Of a stretch of 64,000 nt of DNA, positions 1 to 12,122 are shown one piece after another; position 1 is the first letter of the stretch; every line of letters starts with the position of its first letter. The notes under the pieces are model-generated. The model was given only the letters and a program-made list of their open reading frames with translations, ran no database searches and had not been told where the DNA came from. Source of the DNA: Agrocybe praecox (taxonomy: Eukaryota; Basidiomycota; Agaricomycetes; Agaricales; Agrocybaceae); contig OZ024843.1 in assembly GCA_964017145.1 (NCBI GenBank), positions 46,001 to 110,000 of the forward strand. Reading direction: 5' to 3'. A program made the translations under genes and the position numbers.

Positions 1-79
1 TTGTTTGGGGCGCTAAAAAGGTGTAGATATAATGTAGGGATATGTTTTGATTTTTGGGGGCACTTTGCGCCATCAAAAG
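1..79. repeat. Left arm of an inverted repeat, paired with 2447-2522
   Basis: This stretch is nearly identical to the reverse complement of 2447-2522. Both arms contain the GGGCGCTAAAAAGG and CTTTGCGCCATCAAAAG motifs. The element may begin before the window, so its outer end and any target duplication cannot be judged. The pair encloses about 2.4 kb, inside which lies a second inverted-repeat element. Confidence 0.8.
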
Positions 80-400
80 TCGTCCATGGTGGTAATGTGG
101 TGGTGATGGTGAGTGGGAGGAGAGAGGCAGGGTGTACGTGTGGACGAACACAGCGTCGTCATCGTGTTGTTGTCGCGTTATCGATTGTCATTGTCATTGT
201 TGCGTTGTCGTCCTTGTTGTTGTGTTGTTGTTGTTGTTGTTGTTGTTGTCGCCGTGTCATCGATCGTGTGTCGTTGTCGTTGTCATCGAGTCATCAGTCC
301 GTGTTGTGGTATTCCTAGGCACTGCCCACATCCCTATCAAAGGGGGAGGGGCCAGGTGCGACGGGACAGCATTGGTGGTGGTGGTGATGGGGGTTGACAA
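80..400. repeat. Low-complexity TG/GTT-rich DNA
   Basis: Degenerate GTT/GTC triplets dominate, with a nearly pure GTT run around 216-250. Open frames here only encode Cys, Val or Leu runs. The GCCCACATCCCT segment near 325 recurs around 3203 and 62680, so this is part of a dispersed repeat. No gene is supported. Confidence 0.7.
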
Positions 401-1277
401 GGAAGAAATCAACCATCGTTTGGTTGATTTCTTCCAAATCTGGTAACTTCCCACACCAGGCCGGTGCGTAACTGGTTTGAGCTCATTGTCATGCTCGACA
501 ATGGGGGTGGAACCCAAGTATTTTGCGTAGATATAAGTATATATAAAAATGCAAATAGTAGGTTAAATAGTCAAGAGCCAAAAAAAAACAAGAATTTCAA
601 ACGTTTAGCCTCAAATATACAGGTACGCGTGTTTTATACGTCGTGCGTGGTGATTTCATGCGAGCTTTCCATAGAATAATATGTCGCTACACTCATAGCA
701 CCACAGAAATCTCGTAGTTAAAAATATAAACATGTAAATTAAGTAGCAGTAGCTAATAAGGAGAGTTTTGTGAAGTAAAATAAAAAATAACATACGAAAT
801 ACAGTACTATGTTCATCTCGGTATGAACAGCAGTATTGCTTACTTTTCATTTTGATGCATAATTCAGACACCAGTCGATACCATTTTGTATATTGGGCTG
901 AGACACAAAATTTCTTGTCATTAAGATTCCTAATGTAACTTACAAATAATGTACATATTTAATTATGAGATATCTATGTTGCTGTAAGTATAATATATGT
1001 TATTTTGTGGAGAGATTGAACGAAATCACCACGCATGACTTATGAAACATATGTACCTATGTATTTGAACGTTTAACTTTGAAATTCATTTTTTTTGGTG
1101 TTGATTTCAACTATTCTAAGCATTATTCACATGTCTACCTACTTATATCTACTTATAACATTTATATTTCATCTCCATTGTCGAGCACGACAATGAGCTC
1201 GAACCGGTTACGAACCGGTCTGGCATGGGAAGTTACCGAATTTGGAAGAAATCAACCATCAAATGGTTGATTTCTTC
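401..1277. mobile_element. Inverted-repeat element ending in perfect hairpins
   Basis: Both ends are hairpins: 401-435 has two perfectly paired 15-nt arms around a 5-nt loop, and 1244-1277 has 14-nt arms. Inward of the hairpins, about 70 bp on each side are inverted copies (436-508 against about 1178-1243, sharing the GCTCGACAATGG motif). The centre (about 510-1180) is AT-rich and non-coding. A single end of the same family occurs at 62761-62860. This looks like a non-autonomous fold-back element or MITE. Confidence 0.6.
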
Positions 1278-2150
1278 TTCATCACCCATCATCACCACTG
1301 CCGTCGACAACGCACTCAGCCCCTCCCCTCTCTGTAGAGATGTGGACTTTGCACTATGACCTCGCCTTGCCGGATGCAGGCTGTGGGCACATGACGATGG
1401 CGACCTCCCCTTGTCTTATGCCCACAACAACGACTGCAACAACAAACGTGACAACCGCTAGGACGACAACCGCAATGACAACGACTGTGACGACGGTAAT
1501 GACAACCGCAACAACGACAACTTGCACGATGACAACCGCAACATCGATGTCTGCCATGACAATGACCGGCACCAGATGCCTGAACACGAGTGCGTAGGTG
1601 CCAGCAGGTAAGCACGACCGTGTAAGTGCCAGTAAGAGGACGCGGATGACCTGGCATAGGTGCCAGCGGGTAAGTACGAGCGCGTATGTGCCAGGAAGAG
1701 GCCCTACACGACCAGGCAAGGACGAACACGAGCCCGACCAGGAGCACGATCATGCGTGCACGAGCTCCAGCATGACCAGACCAGTACGACCAGGCACGCA
1801 CAAGCACGACAGGCCGAGCATGAGCACAATCAGTGAGCATGAGCATGACAAGGCAAGCACGACCAGCAAACACGAGCACAAACACGATGAGGCCAGCATG
1901 CCCAGCACGCCCAGGCACGCACGATGACAGCCAGGCCAGCACCGCCAGGCCACCACCAGGTGCACACCAGCACCAGCACCACCAGACGTGCACAACGACG
2001 ATCAGGCAGGTACAACAACGACCAGGCATGACGACGAGCAGCGTGCAAGAACAAGAGCCATCGTCTCTCGTTTTTGCGTGCTTCTCCTTGCTCCGTCCAA
2101 TCTTAGATAGACATATTGTAAATCAAGTAAAATAAAATAAAATATATGTT
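1278..2150. repeat. GC-rich degenerate tandem repeats (GACAAC, GCACGACCAG)
   Basis: From about 1425 to 1560 the sequence is a loose array of GACAAC-like units. From about 1590 to 2035 it is a loose array of GCACGACCAG-like units. Long open frames exist on both strands only because the composition avoids stop codons; their products are His, Thr, Cys or Val rich and resemble no family. No gene is supported. Confidence 0.7.
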
Positions 2151-2184
2151 TTTTTTGAAAAAAAAAAAAAAAAAAAAAAAAAAC
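2151..2184. repeat. Poly(T)/poly(A) tract
   Basis: A T8 run is followed by G and a run of more than 20 A residues, next to AT-rich DNA. It could be the tail of an inserted transcript copy or simple slippage. No flanking duplication was identified. Confidence 0.7.
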
Positions 2185-2446
2185 CCCATTATATGTTGTG
2201 TGACAGATATACAAAAATAGTAGTAATTGCTGAATAAGGAACTGCCACTCAAAAACAAAAAGTAGACAGTTCATTTTTATATATATCTAATCTAATCTGA
2301 GCCTAAAACACGTGAGATCTAAAATAAATATAGTGCCAAATGATAATTTCATGAATAAAAATAGTGCAATGCCAGAAATGTTCAACGCATGCTAAAAATA
2401 ACACAACATCCGGTTTTATGTTTTGCAATCCATCCCCTCTCACCCT

Positions 2447-2522
2447 CTTTTGATGGCGCAAAGCGCCCCCAAAAATCAAAACATATCCCTACATTATATC
2501 TACACCTTTTTAGCGCCCCAAA
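2447..2522. repeat. Right arm of the inverted repeat starting at 1
   Basis: Reverse complement of 3-79 with only one or two mismatches. It is preceded (2285-2440) by a module with TCTAATCTAATCTGAG and ATAGTGCAATGCC motifs that also occurs, inverted, at 3550-3700 and in direct orientation at 48380-48490. The arms therefore belong to a dispersed family. Confidence 0.8.
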
Positions 2523-2589
2523 CGATGCCCAACAAAGCGCAGGAGCCCAATTACAGCTCCAGGCACTTCAGGGACACTGTTTCCTGTGT

Positions 2590-3830
2590 CCGTCTATAAA
2601 TAACATGTCATCCAGTTGTATGTTTTCCAATCCATCCCGTCCAGTCACATTTTAGGTGCGCAAATGGCATCAAAAAACATAAAATATATATAGAACCTAT
2701 ATCTGACATATTGCAACAAAAAACATAACCACTATGCCTGCAACATATAATTACTCTCCGAAACCTTAAAAAACAGCAATGTTTATTAATGTTTGGCAAC
2801 ACCAACTGCTCTCTGCCTATGGCATCATGATATATCACTGCTGGGCAACTGCCGGGTTGGGAAACTGCCCTGTATGATGTATACCGAAATGTTCAAATTG
2901 CCAGAATTGATACATGAATATAGCAGACAAGGCTGGTGGTCATCGGTGGTCATCCATGGCCCAGCCATTGCGCACGCCCCAGCCATCGTGCACAACACCC
3001 TAACCGTTGTGCTCATGGCAGTCGTCGCCCTGGGACCAGCCGTCGTTGTTGTGGGGATGTTGTGGGGACGTTGTGGTCATCACGTTTGTCGTGGTCGTCG
3101 TGTTCGTCGTGTTCGTGGTCGACGTGGCAGTTGTCGTCGTTGCGGCAGCCGGCGTTCTTGGCCCAGTCGTTGTCCTCGGCAGTGGTGGTTGTGGTAAGCA
3201 CAGCCCACATCCCTCAGCCTTGTCTGGTATATTGATGTATCAATCTTGGCAAAAAGTGGATTTGGTGATGTATCATAGTGGGTAGTTTCCCACCCTGGCA
3301 GTGATATATCACAATGTCGCAGGCAGAGACCAGTTGGTCTTGCCAAACATTAATAAACAATGCTGCTTTTGAGGGTTTCAGACAGTAATTAAGCTTTGCA
3401 GGCATAGTGGTTATGTTTTTCCTTGTGATATTCCGGACATATGTTCTATATATATATATTATGATTTTTTGGTGCCCTTTGCACACCTAAAAAGGGACGG
3501 GACGGGATGGATTAGAAAACATAAAACCGGATGACGTATTATTTATAGATGCACAAACCATTTCTGGCGTTGCACTATTTTTATTCTGCATTGGTGACCA
3601 TCATTCTAATTTTTACTTAAATCTAGACCCTTCTAGATTAGATTAGATATGAATGCTGTGGGTTTTTTCGGTTGATTCACCGCATGCGTCCACATTTGGC
3701 AGTAATTGCCGATTTCGGCTTTTTTCCAATAACATTGCAAAAACAAAAACATGGAAATAAAACATTTAAAAATGTAAATAAAACATATATTTTATAATTT
3801 ACAGTGGGCGACAGCGAAGGGGAGTGATAA
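2590..3830. mobile_element. Fold-back element with arms of about 345 bp
   Basis: 2590-2936 and 3218-3560 are inverted copies over essentially their whole length. Shared motifs, in order, are the CCATCCCGTC block, the AGGTGCGCAAA block, CATAACCACTATGCCTG, a TATATCACTGC block and the terminal GACAAGGCT. The arms enclose a GC-rich centre of about 280 bp that resembles the repeat at 62500-62690. 3561-3830 is an outer module (TCTAATCTAATCTAG) present only on the right. No protein is encoded. Confidence 0.75.
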
Positions 3831-4045
3831 CAGATGGCAGCAACAAGGGGCGCAAACCTCGCTCATTGTGCCCTCATTGTGCATACACTTGCCCTTGTGC
3901 TATCCTTTCTGGATTCCTGTGCCTCCCCCTGCTTGTCCAGTCTCCCTCTAGCCTTACAGTGCCATGGTCGTACGTATCTGTTGTGCTCATGACCGTCGTT
4001 GTATGTGGCCTACGTGGCCGTCATGCTCGTGGCCCACCCTTTGAA

Positions 4046-4480
4046 GCCAACCTGATGTATCAAATCTGGCAATTTGGCCATTTTGGTATACATCATATAG
4101 GGCAGTTGCCCACCCCGGCAGTGATACATCACACCTACAGAGTGTGCCGCAGGCCATCAGTGAGCGGACACAAGATGCTTCTGGTAAACAATAGTAAACA
4201 ACACTATTTTGTGGGTCAGTGAGGGGTCATCACATGTAAATAGACGCTGCAGGCGTAGTGGTGGTGTTTTTGTTGGCGTCAAAAGCATAAATGGGTTCTA
4301 TAAATATTTTGCTATTTTTTCATGCCCTTTGCGCACCTAAAAACGGACGGGACGGGATGGATGGCACTGGATGACTTTGGATGACGTTTATTAATATCTT
4401 AATAGGCACATCATGGGCATAGCGTTATATTTAGTTGCGCTATATAATTAGTTTGGCATCATTTCGGTCGTGTCAAATGT
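4046..4480 (-). repeat. Solo arm of the fold-back family
   Basis: This matches the right arm at 3218-3560 in the same orientation. It has the TATCAAATCTGGCAA end, a GGGCAGTTGCCCAC block, GCAGGCGTAGTGGTGG, CCCTTTGCGCACCTAAAAA and GGGACGGGATGG-like blocks. No partner arm was found. 3831-4045 and 4481-4673 hold nothing I recognise. Confidence 0.6.
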
Positions 4481-4673
4481 GATGAGTCATAGCAAACATA
4501 TATTTGAAAATCTATATTAAGAGGCTTCCATGACGACATCACTGAGTTCTAGACCATAGGTCCAAATGGATGTTCTGGGCCCTCCCTACCTTAATTTAGT
4601 TATGTTATAAAATTATTTGTATGTCGCGGACAAAAAACATGATATTATTAGAACGCCTACAAAAATTTAACAA

Positions 4674-7079
4674 TCATGCCGAGGTCTTCAAGAAAGAATC
4701 GAAAATACGATGGCAGTCATCTACGTAGACCAACCATTTACTCAGCGCTAATTCTCCTTTTCCTTGTACTCCAAGGCCCCAGTAAAACAATGCAATCATA
4801 ACGATGAGGGTGCCATTCGGACCAGATGTGCGGAATACGTCCCAGTCGCCATCGAGGCAAGAGAAATTGACGGTGTTGTTTACGATACACCATACGGGTT
4901 GAATGGTTATGTACCACTCAACAAACACATTGGCGAACTTGACGTGGTTGATGTTGTGAGTGAAGTTTGCAGCGCGATGTCGTTTCATCCATATACTGAC
5001 CTCTTCTGGGCGTTTCTTGATGGGAAGGGATCCTATCCCATGTGCAGCCTTGGCATTGGCGATAGCGTACACGTACCATATAGCAAGCAAATCCTTCCAT
5101 TCGGAGCCTAGGTCTACAGATTCCAACGTTTCCATGCCCTTCTTGAGCCATGGAATCGATGATTGTGTTGCTGGGGGCCATATGGGTGAAAGACGTGAAG
5201 ATGAGGTCGATAAGGGAACAGGAGGATCAGGCAGAGGGCTTGTAGGGGAGAGTGGAATGGAGCTCTTAGCTACCGTAGGGACCGTGAGGTTGGAAGAGTG
5301 CTCGATGGCTGATGTGGTGTTGGAAGGCTCGGTGCCCTCGATTCAGGCACGCTTTGAGAGAGGATTAAGGCCTTGCAAATCCTCTGGGATAATATCATCC
5401 GAGGGCCGCTTCCTGCCAGCGGGTTGCAGATCATCAGGCAATGCAGGGTTGGTGACTTCGGGAGTGGGTGATTCCAATAGCCCAATGCTCGTTTCCGACG
5501 GTGGTTCGATTGACATTCTTGCTTGACACTCATTAGTGCCAGCATCACAATTGACGGTGGGTGAAAGAGGGATTGTGGTTATGTCAGCGTCGGTAGGAGA
5601 GGGGCCATTAGACTTTGAAGACCTCGGCGACGCTGGTGGCGTGATGTTCGGGGAATTGGGGTAAGACGTTGGCCGATCAGTGTGAGTGGGCGAATGGGAT
5701 GGTGTCTGCCGCGTGGAAGAGGAGTCTGGGGTGCTGTTAGAAGCGTAAGGTGGAGGTGGTGACGTTCGACGCTCGGTCAAACTGGAGGGTATGTCCTGGC
5801 GGTCAGTGGAAATGGTGTCAATGTTGACGGTAGAATCAAATTCTAAAGATACGAGGGTTGGCTCATCCCCTCCCTTCAGCGCTCAAGAGTGGCATTCATC
5901 AGGAGCTTCGATATGTCAGAAAGAGATAATTATAAAGAGGTAAAAGTTAACTTACTGTAGCACTTTTGTAGGAATGAACCAAAAATTGGAACGATGTACT
6001 GTTTGTAGTGAAGGCGTTCAGCTGCACCGAAATTCAATTTAAAATCACCGGACGTAGTCCCCGAGTGAACGCTGCGAATAATGTAAGAGAAAAATAATGA
6101 AACCACTAAGAAAACACACCTCATCATATTCATTTTCCCATCGTGAGCTGGCTTGGGACCGCCTGCAAGCAAGGTCACTTTCCACCCAGTAACGTCCGAG
6201 ATATAATCCACGAGAGGCTGGCAAAAATGGACGAGACCTTGTATTGCTCTGATGTAAATTGTAAGACATGTGAAGATAAGAAGCAGGCACTGAAAATACT
6301 CACCTCTGACGATCAACGGGGGAATCAGAGATGGCCGCACAAGACTGCCTCTTCCAAGTCTCCATATCCTTCGTGAATTCCAATTCCGCCTGTTCTACCC
6401 AATGCTTCTGCTCATTTTCGCCGAGTTTTGCAAACATTTCCTTGGCGAACTTGTCTCGTAATGCAGCAAAGTGTTTCTTCTCCAGATTGTGGGCGACAGC
6501 GCGAACCTTGACCTTGTTTTCGATTTCTTCGCGGTGGGAGCGACGCCAGACGTTAGAAGCAGTCTTCCGACGAGGACGACAGCCATCCTTTCCTGTCATC
6601 TTCTGGAGAAGAGCTCGGTAGGGACCATTCTCCCCGGAATCCTTTGCAGTGATATTGTGGTCCTTCATATATTGATATGACATCCAGCGTTTGATTTGCT
6701 GCCGAATCCGACAAAGGATATCACGTGAGTGTTCCGAATTGGGAAGTAGTCGCCTATGAACTTACTGACTTACGATGCTGGATGAGTTTCTGTCAGGCCT
6801 CATATTCCCACATAGATTTATCATGTTCTTCTTGCTATAGACCGTCTGAGTAAGGCGGGGGCACTCTGGATCTGGATCCTCGTCGTTTACTGAAGCAAGG
6901 AATTCCTCGCTCGGCTCCTCATCATCTGGTAAGTCGACTGGGAACCATTTGAAGAACTTCCGCTGAATTAGAGAGAGAGTCTCGTTTATGCAGTTTTTTT
7001 GAACAGCCTCTGCATATATTTCCTTCTGGCCCACTAGGTACCTCTTCCTCGCTCCTTGAAAAGTTCCAGGATTTGGCAT
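4674..7079 (-). pseudogene. A1: HMG-box-like hypothetical protein, decayed
   Basis: A five-exon gene can be followed from the start codon at 7079 (product begins MPNPGTF): exons about 7079-6767, 6698-6304, 6247-6120, 6071-5956 and 5905-4674, with GT-AG introns of about 50-65 bp. Exon 2 (RYMKDH-like start, then a W-x-x-S-H-R-x-E segment and a W-V-E-Q-A segment) has the spacing of an HMG-box-like helix bundle. A Ser/Pro-rich linker follows, then a conserved C-terminal region ending near DDCHRIFDS. The gene is broken: a one-base deletion and an in-frame TGA lie in exon 1, and exon 5 has TGA codons near 5885 and at 5343. From memory this is a common but uncharacterised Agaricomycete family; its function is unknown. 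B1 at 16649 is a paralogue in the same layout. Confidence 0.75.
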
Positions 7080-7194
7080 CGTCCACAAATTGGGACGACA
7101 GTGAAGATGCAACTGAACAGCGATGGAGCGTACACGAGCGGAATAAAACAAACACACAACAGACGACAAACGAAGAGGGTTAGCAAATAGATGG

Positions 7195-7497
7195 GGTAAG
7201 TACTACCCTTTTTCTCTGAATACGCGCGTAAATATATACTAATGAATTTTTTTGCCATCGTCCTAGGGTTTCAACTTTTATAATTATAATTATTATTATT
7301 TGCCCGATCCATGGTGCTAGCTGTATAACGGAACATGGGCAAGGATGTACATACAGTATATCTTTTTCTCTCAATACTTGTGTAAATATGCACTAATGAA
7401 AATTTCGCCATCGTCCTAGGTTTTATTCTTTTTTTTTTTGCCTGATCCATGTTGCCAGCCACCTACGGAACATGGGCAAGGATGTACGTACAGTACA
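7195..7497. repeat. Two tandem copies of a ~150-bp unit between divergent genes
   Basis: Two imperfect direct copies lie at about 7208-7352 and 7361-7497. Each carries CTCT(G/C)AATAC, GTAAATAT, GCCATCGTCCTAGG, GATCCATG and GGAACATGGGCAAGGATGTA in the same order. They lie between the start of A1 (-) and the first exons of A2 (+), so they could affect a shared promoter region. No promoter element is proven. Confidence 0.65.
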
Positions 7498-7905
7498 ATT
7501 TATTTATCTCGTTTCTCTGGCAATTAATGGCTTTGTTCTCGTAATATTTAAATTCTTTGGGGCACTTGCACCCTTTCTAGCGAACGGTTGAAGTAATCCG
7601 ACGCCCAAGGAACTTGCAGCGTTGCTAATCGTGAAAGTAAGTACTGTATGGTTTAGACACAAAGCTAATTCAATTTATTCTCTCTTTTCGCCAGACCATT
7701 TTTGCATTCATGACCCCCCCCCCTACACGCCAAAGGATCGAGATCTTCACGTCTCATGCCTTTACATGTGTTCACACTCCTTACCGTAATAAAATGGCAG
7801 GCAATTGGCCTCTTTCGCCACCGTTCCTCTTTCTTTATTGCTCCTTACTCCTTACAACTGCCTCACAAACTCAACTCCAATTCCCCACCCAGAACCCATA
7901 CCCAT

Positions 7906-10076
7906 GACTCAGAAAAAAGGTGAGTCCTCTACTCCGTTCCCAACATTGAGTTGCATTCTTATTATTTATTACTTGCTAGATTTCAAAAAAGCGAACGGTG
8001 TTTCAAACACAAGTGAGTTCGGTCCCTGGATCCGTCTTTTTTGCAGGTGACTTACGAAATTTCTCTCAGCGGTCGGCGATGATCCTATGGATGTGGAGGT
8101 CAATCCACACGGCTCCCAAGGTGCAACCACATGGGTCGTCGTTGCTGACAATACCGTCGCCCTCTTGCAGCACGAAGCGGGAGTCTTCAAGATGAAAACT
8201 ATATCATGTTCGTCACTAATAATCTACCTATTCATTATTTAGTCAAGTCCGCTGCTTCGAACTAGTACAATACCAGTGTTTCTCCCTTGTCAGGTTCAAC
8301 ACCTACGAAGAAGCCGTTGCGTACTACAACGGCATTCTTTTTTGCAAAGTAGCTCCTTCGTCTGCCCCTCTCCGTTCAGCAGCTACAGCACCCGACGCAC
8401 AGGTCCCTCAACAATCCGGCGATGCAGGGTTGAGGACCGAACCAGCAACAACCTCTTTGCCAGGCGGTAAAGAAAATCCCATCGTTGTGGACACACCTCC
8501 AAAGGGGCCGACCCCCTCTGCTCGTTATCAGCGTCTCCTTGAACTTGCGTGCACTGTTGACACGCCCAGCCGTCTTGATCGCAACGGCCAGCGAGACGTC
8601 CACAATCGCAGTCGCCGACTTCTCAGCTTTGCCGCCGCCGCTTCTTCATCCAAGATTGCCAAAGCCCTGAATCTTGGGCAGGATTCTGTCGATCGTGCTC
8701 TGCCTGGATCGGCTCCTCTTTGTTTGTTGCCAACTCCTTCCTTCCCATTTTTGCGAGTTCCCTCAGAATCTGCACCTCGTCGTCTAATGCCTGCGCCCTC
8801 CTTCTCAGCTCGGCGTCCTCGTAGAGGTCCTCCCGCCCGTCCCACTTCTTCTGTACCAGAGAACAGCCCCATTTGGATCGAAAGCTCGGATTCGGAATCG
8901 CAGGAAAACTCGGAAGGTCTAACCGAACTCCTGTCAAGTGAATTATGCAAGCGTTGTGTGCTTGGTCCAGTACTCCTAACTGCAGGGACAGGCCCCGCTG
9001 GACATAGTCAGGGACGATGACGGGCAATACAAAACTCGGCAACATCTTCTGGGGAGTCCAGACCTGCAGAACAAGCTTCTCAACCTCCGATTGGAGCTGG
9101 CAAATACCCAGCTCCAAAAGGAAAAGCTCGAAACCTCACCAATGGACCCGGCAGCTCAGTGTCGGCAATAAGAAACTCAACTACACGGGAACCGAAGACT
9201 CGGAGTCAGATCCTTGCTGCTGTGGATGCAGCTTTCCCTTTCCATGCCCCCTCTGTGTCTGCTCCCCCCATACCCACCAACCAAATTGAATCATCCAATT
9301 CATCCACGGCCTCTCGATCTCGTCGTAGGAAAACAACCTCTGGAAAAAAGACGAAGATTATCCGGAAATATTACGACCCCTTGTACGCAGACCTACCCGA
9401 ATCAGCACCTTATTCGGAACTGGAGGTAACGGACAATGACGAGGACGACAAGGAAAACATTGACGCCGTGAAGCCAGTAAACCTCAAGGGGAAAGGCAGG
9501 GCCTCCACTGAGGACGAAGAGGACACCGAGGACACCGTCTCTCGCAAACGCAAGACGCCATCCACTCCCCTCAATAATCAGAAGAAACGATTTTTCGCTC
9601 AAACCCCCACTATAGGCGACTACCACACGATGCTCGAGGAGGCAACGGCGACTCCAGTAGCGGCTGCGCACAGTTCTGAGTCTGCGCACGGTACTTCCAC
9701 GGACTATGCACTCGCTCCATTTGCCTCCACCTCTTCTGCACCACTATCCGTCGCTCACATATTAGCTCCCTTTGCTTCTGTCTCATCTGCACCTGATGCA
9801 GCCCTACCAACTCTTGCAGATCATACTTCGACATCATCACCACCATCGCCCCCTATACTTCAAATACCACCACCACCACCGACTTGTGTTCTTCCACCCC
9901 CGCCATCGCCTAGCGTCCCTACATCACAACCGCCTCCATACGGTAGCGCACCACCTCCTCCTTATACTATCCTGGCCAATGGCGAGGATAGTGTCATGTT
10001 GGAGGTAGATAGTGAATTCAGCGATCTTTCCGACATTGATCCCTCTCATTTCGATGGCATCGCTGAGTTGAACTGA
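7906..10076 (+). pseudogene. A2: divergent partner of A1, unknown Ser/Pro-rich protein
   Basis: The likely start is the ATG near 7904 (MTQKK), followed by several short exons. A segment with a TTWVVVADNTVALL stretch (about 8130) continues through an intron into an FNTYEEAVAYYNG stretch (about 8295). This region resembles the same part of B2 (YWVFIEGNVVGII, then a FDTW stretch), and by shape could be an RNase H1 N-terminal or viroplasmin-like fold; that idea is weak. Downstream it is Ser/Pro-rich, with an acidic part (about 9420-9530) and a Pro-rich tail ending at 10076. Around 8940-9170 a coiled-coil-like frame (LRLELANTQLQ) ends in a stop while another frame continues, so a frameshift or a missed intron is likely. 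The function is unknown. Confidence 0.5.
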
Positions 10077-11214
10077 GAGCCATCTGGTTCCAGGATACCT
10101 CAGAGGTTTTATTTCTTTTTGTTCGCATATTTCTCGTATATTTCTCTGCCACCCTATGCATCTATATGATTATGCCCTATGTTTTAACTATGCTAATATG
10201 CCATGCTGCCTTATGTGTATCTCTAGCACTGTAGAGATTATTTAGTTACATTAGAGGCGATGTTTTTGTGCATTTTGTTCTGTTCTCAATGAAATGTTTT
10301 TTTGTGCCTCATATTGTGTGATTTTTGTCTTCTCATAAAATACTACGACACGGGGACTATATCTGCTGAAACTAGCAGGCCGTCGATAGAAGACGTTGAT
10401 ATTCCTCCTCATCTCTTGCTATCTCGGCCTCCTTCTTTTTTTTCATTCTGCACACCGGTCGATTATCCTAGTGAGCCAGAAAATCTCATGAATACAACAG
10501 AATTGGGACGTACCTGTACTCTATACCTTTGATACGAAGCCTGCTCCAATTTGTTTCACGGTATTTAACCTGCACTTGACGGTGCCGTTCTCGTTTGGCA
10601 GCCAAGTATTCTTCTGAGTGCTGTTGACGTGCTTCACTGTAGTGGGAACATGAGTATGAAAGAACCTATTAAGTTATAGATGCATATTACTTTGTTGCAC
10701 GAAGTCGTGCACGTTGACGTTCCTCATATAAGTGACTAGATTAATTTTCCGTGTTAGAACTTAGAGCAAGATGATATATCAAGACCAAGAAAAATATTTT
10801 TGCTCACTTATAATAGTACTCACGACGCCTGGCGTTATGGTTATGTAGACTATTTTGAACAGAGTCAGAGAGCATTGGAATCATTGTATCAACAGGTGCA
10901 GTGAGCCTTCAAGTTCAAACACGAAATTTTGTAAAGTTCCAGTTGAGGAATTTCAACTTTCATGCGATTTGGAATGTTTACACATTTGAGGTGTATCGTG
11001 TGTACTTACTACCCCTGTAAACCACACCATTCGATAGACACAATGCTCCTGAATATTTATATCTACTCGGTCAAGCGTTAATTCCAAATCTGACTTCGCT
11101 TTTTAGAAATAAAATATCCTCAAGGGCACGAAATCACCACGCATCAATTCATGATCTATTTATAAACAGTGCTAAAACTTATATATGTATCGATGATTTG
11201 GTTTGCAGGCATCA
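10077..11214. other. AT-rich spacer, no gene recognised
   Basis: This is the gap between the end of A2 and the end of the TET/JBP pseudogene, which converge here. I see no conserved reading frame, no clear inverted repeat and no known motif. Confidence 0.5.
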
Positions 11215-12122
11215 CTAGCAAGAGGTATTAGAGGTTTTGTTTGCGATAATAGGAAGTAGGGAAAGTCCATAGGCCCAGCGCTGTCCCTCTCGAACGAGCA
11301 CCTCTTCCAGTTCACTGGGAGTCAAAGATTTGTAGAATTCTTCGGATGTCTTGAAGCCGTGCTCCACCCATCAAAATATTCCGCCTGCAGTGTACTGAGC
11401 GAATGAGTAGCGAGATTCATGCGGCTGGATGGAGGTATTAGAATGTGTTATGGTGGCGGAGGGGATCAAAATGGTCGATCCAGGGGGAAATTCGATAGCC
11501 AGGCGACACTCCCACAGAATGAGGTGTCCACCCCGTGTTGGATTGTAGTCTCCAAAAGACGTTATTGCACAGAGGCCGTAAGGTAGGTTGCCAAAATCTT
11601 TGTGTTTGTAACACACAGTTCGAGGGCCAAGGTTGTAGGTAAACGCAGATAGAATGCTGTTGTCGAATACGTGCTCGAGTTCTGGATGTGCGTCATGCAG
11701 CCGTCGCAAGGATTTTACATAGTGTGCATGAAGGTCGGGGGCCCATGTTGCTATTGCTGCTAGAGGGAGGATAGTATCAGAGAGCAACGAGAATAGAGAG
11801 ATGCTTGAATTGACACTCACCGGACACGAAACCTGCCAGTCTTTTGAAGATAGGAACCTCACGCAGTTCTCACAGCACTTGAGTGTTCGGGCCATTTTTG
11901 TTTGTTCCGTCCGGGCGCAGATTTCCTGGACGTTCTTGGCCGCTGCCGTGAGAGATGCCGCGAGAGAGGGTAACGAAGTTTCCACGTCGGTTGAGGGGTT
12001 TGTTGGGCTTGCGTTTGAGAGGGACGTATCGAAGCCTTGATGCTTCCATTACTGCTGCTGCTTCGGCTTGCAGCGCTGGCCAACTTTCATCCCTAGGCTG
12101 CCCCGCGAGGAGACCCAAGAAG
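11215..12122 (-). pseudogene. TET/JBP-type 2OG-Fe(II) oxygenase, truncated
   Basis: Two exons flank a GTGAGT...TAG intron (about 11822-11760). The catalytic double-stranded beta-helix is readable: the HxD pair in YKHKDFGNLPYG, a GGHLILW strand, the PPGSTILIPSATITHSN segment with the distal His, and the 2OG-binding Arg in ESRYSFAQY. This is the pattern of the expanded fungal TET/JBP family, whose relatives oxidise 5-methylcytosine or thymine. An in-frame TGA at about 11374 (expected Arg, so CGA to TGA) cuts off a C-terminal tail that still reads through to 11215. The 5' end stops at a MITE end (12123), so the N terminus is lost. Known family context: fungal TET/JBP genes are linked with KDZ transposons, which are abundant in this window. 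Confidence 0.8.

Noticed and set aside
113..446. Overlapping open frames with Val or Cys runs
   Set aside because: They translate a GTT/GTC triplet run; no domain and no splice context.
1316..2029. Long open frame on - rich in Cys, His, Val and Trp
   Set aside because: The sequence is degenerate repeat DNA with few possible stops; overlapping frames on both strands are equally long and none resembles a protein family.
7805..8050. Short hydrophobic open frame resembling a signal peptide
   Set aside because: It lies in the 5' region of A2, overlaps intron-like sequence and has no counterpart upstream of B2.
8528..9117. Charged open frames on - opposite gene A2
   Set aside because: They are antisense to exons of A2; the charged look follows from the Ser/Pro-rich complement. 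A coiled-coil-like part was considered but has no neighbours in the same frame.
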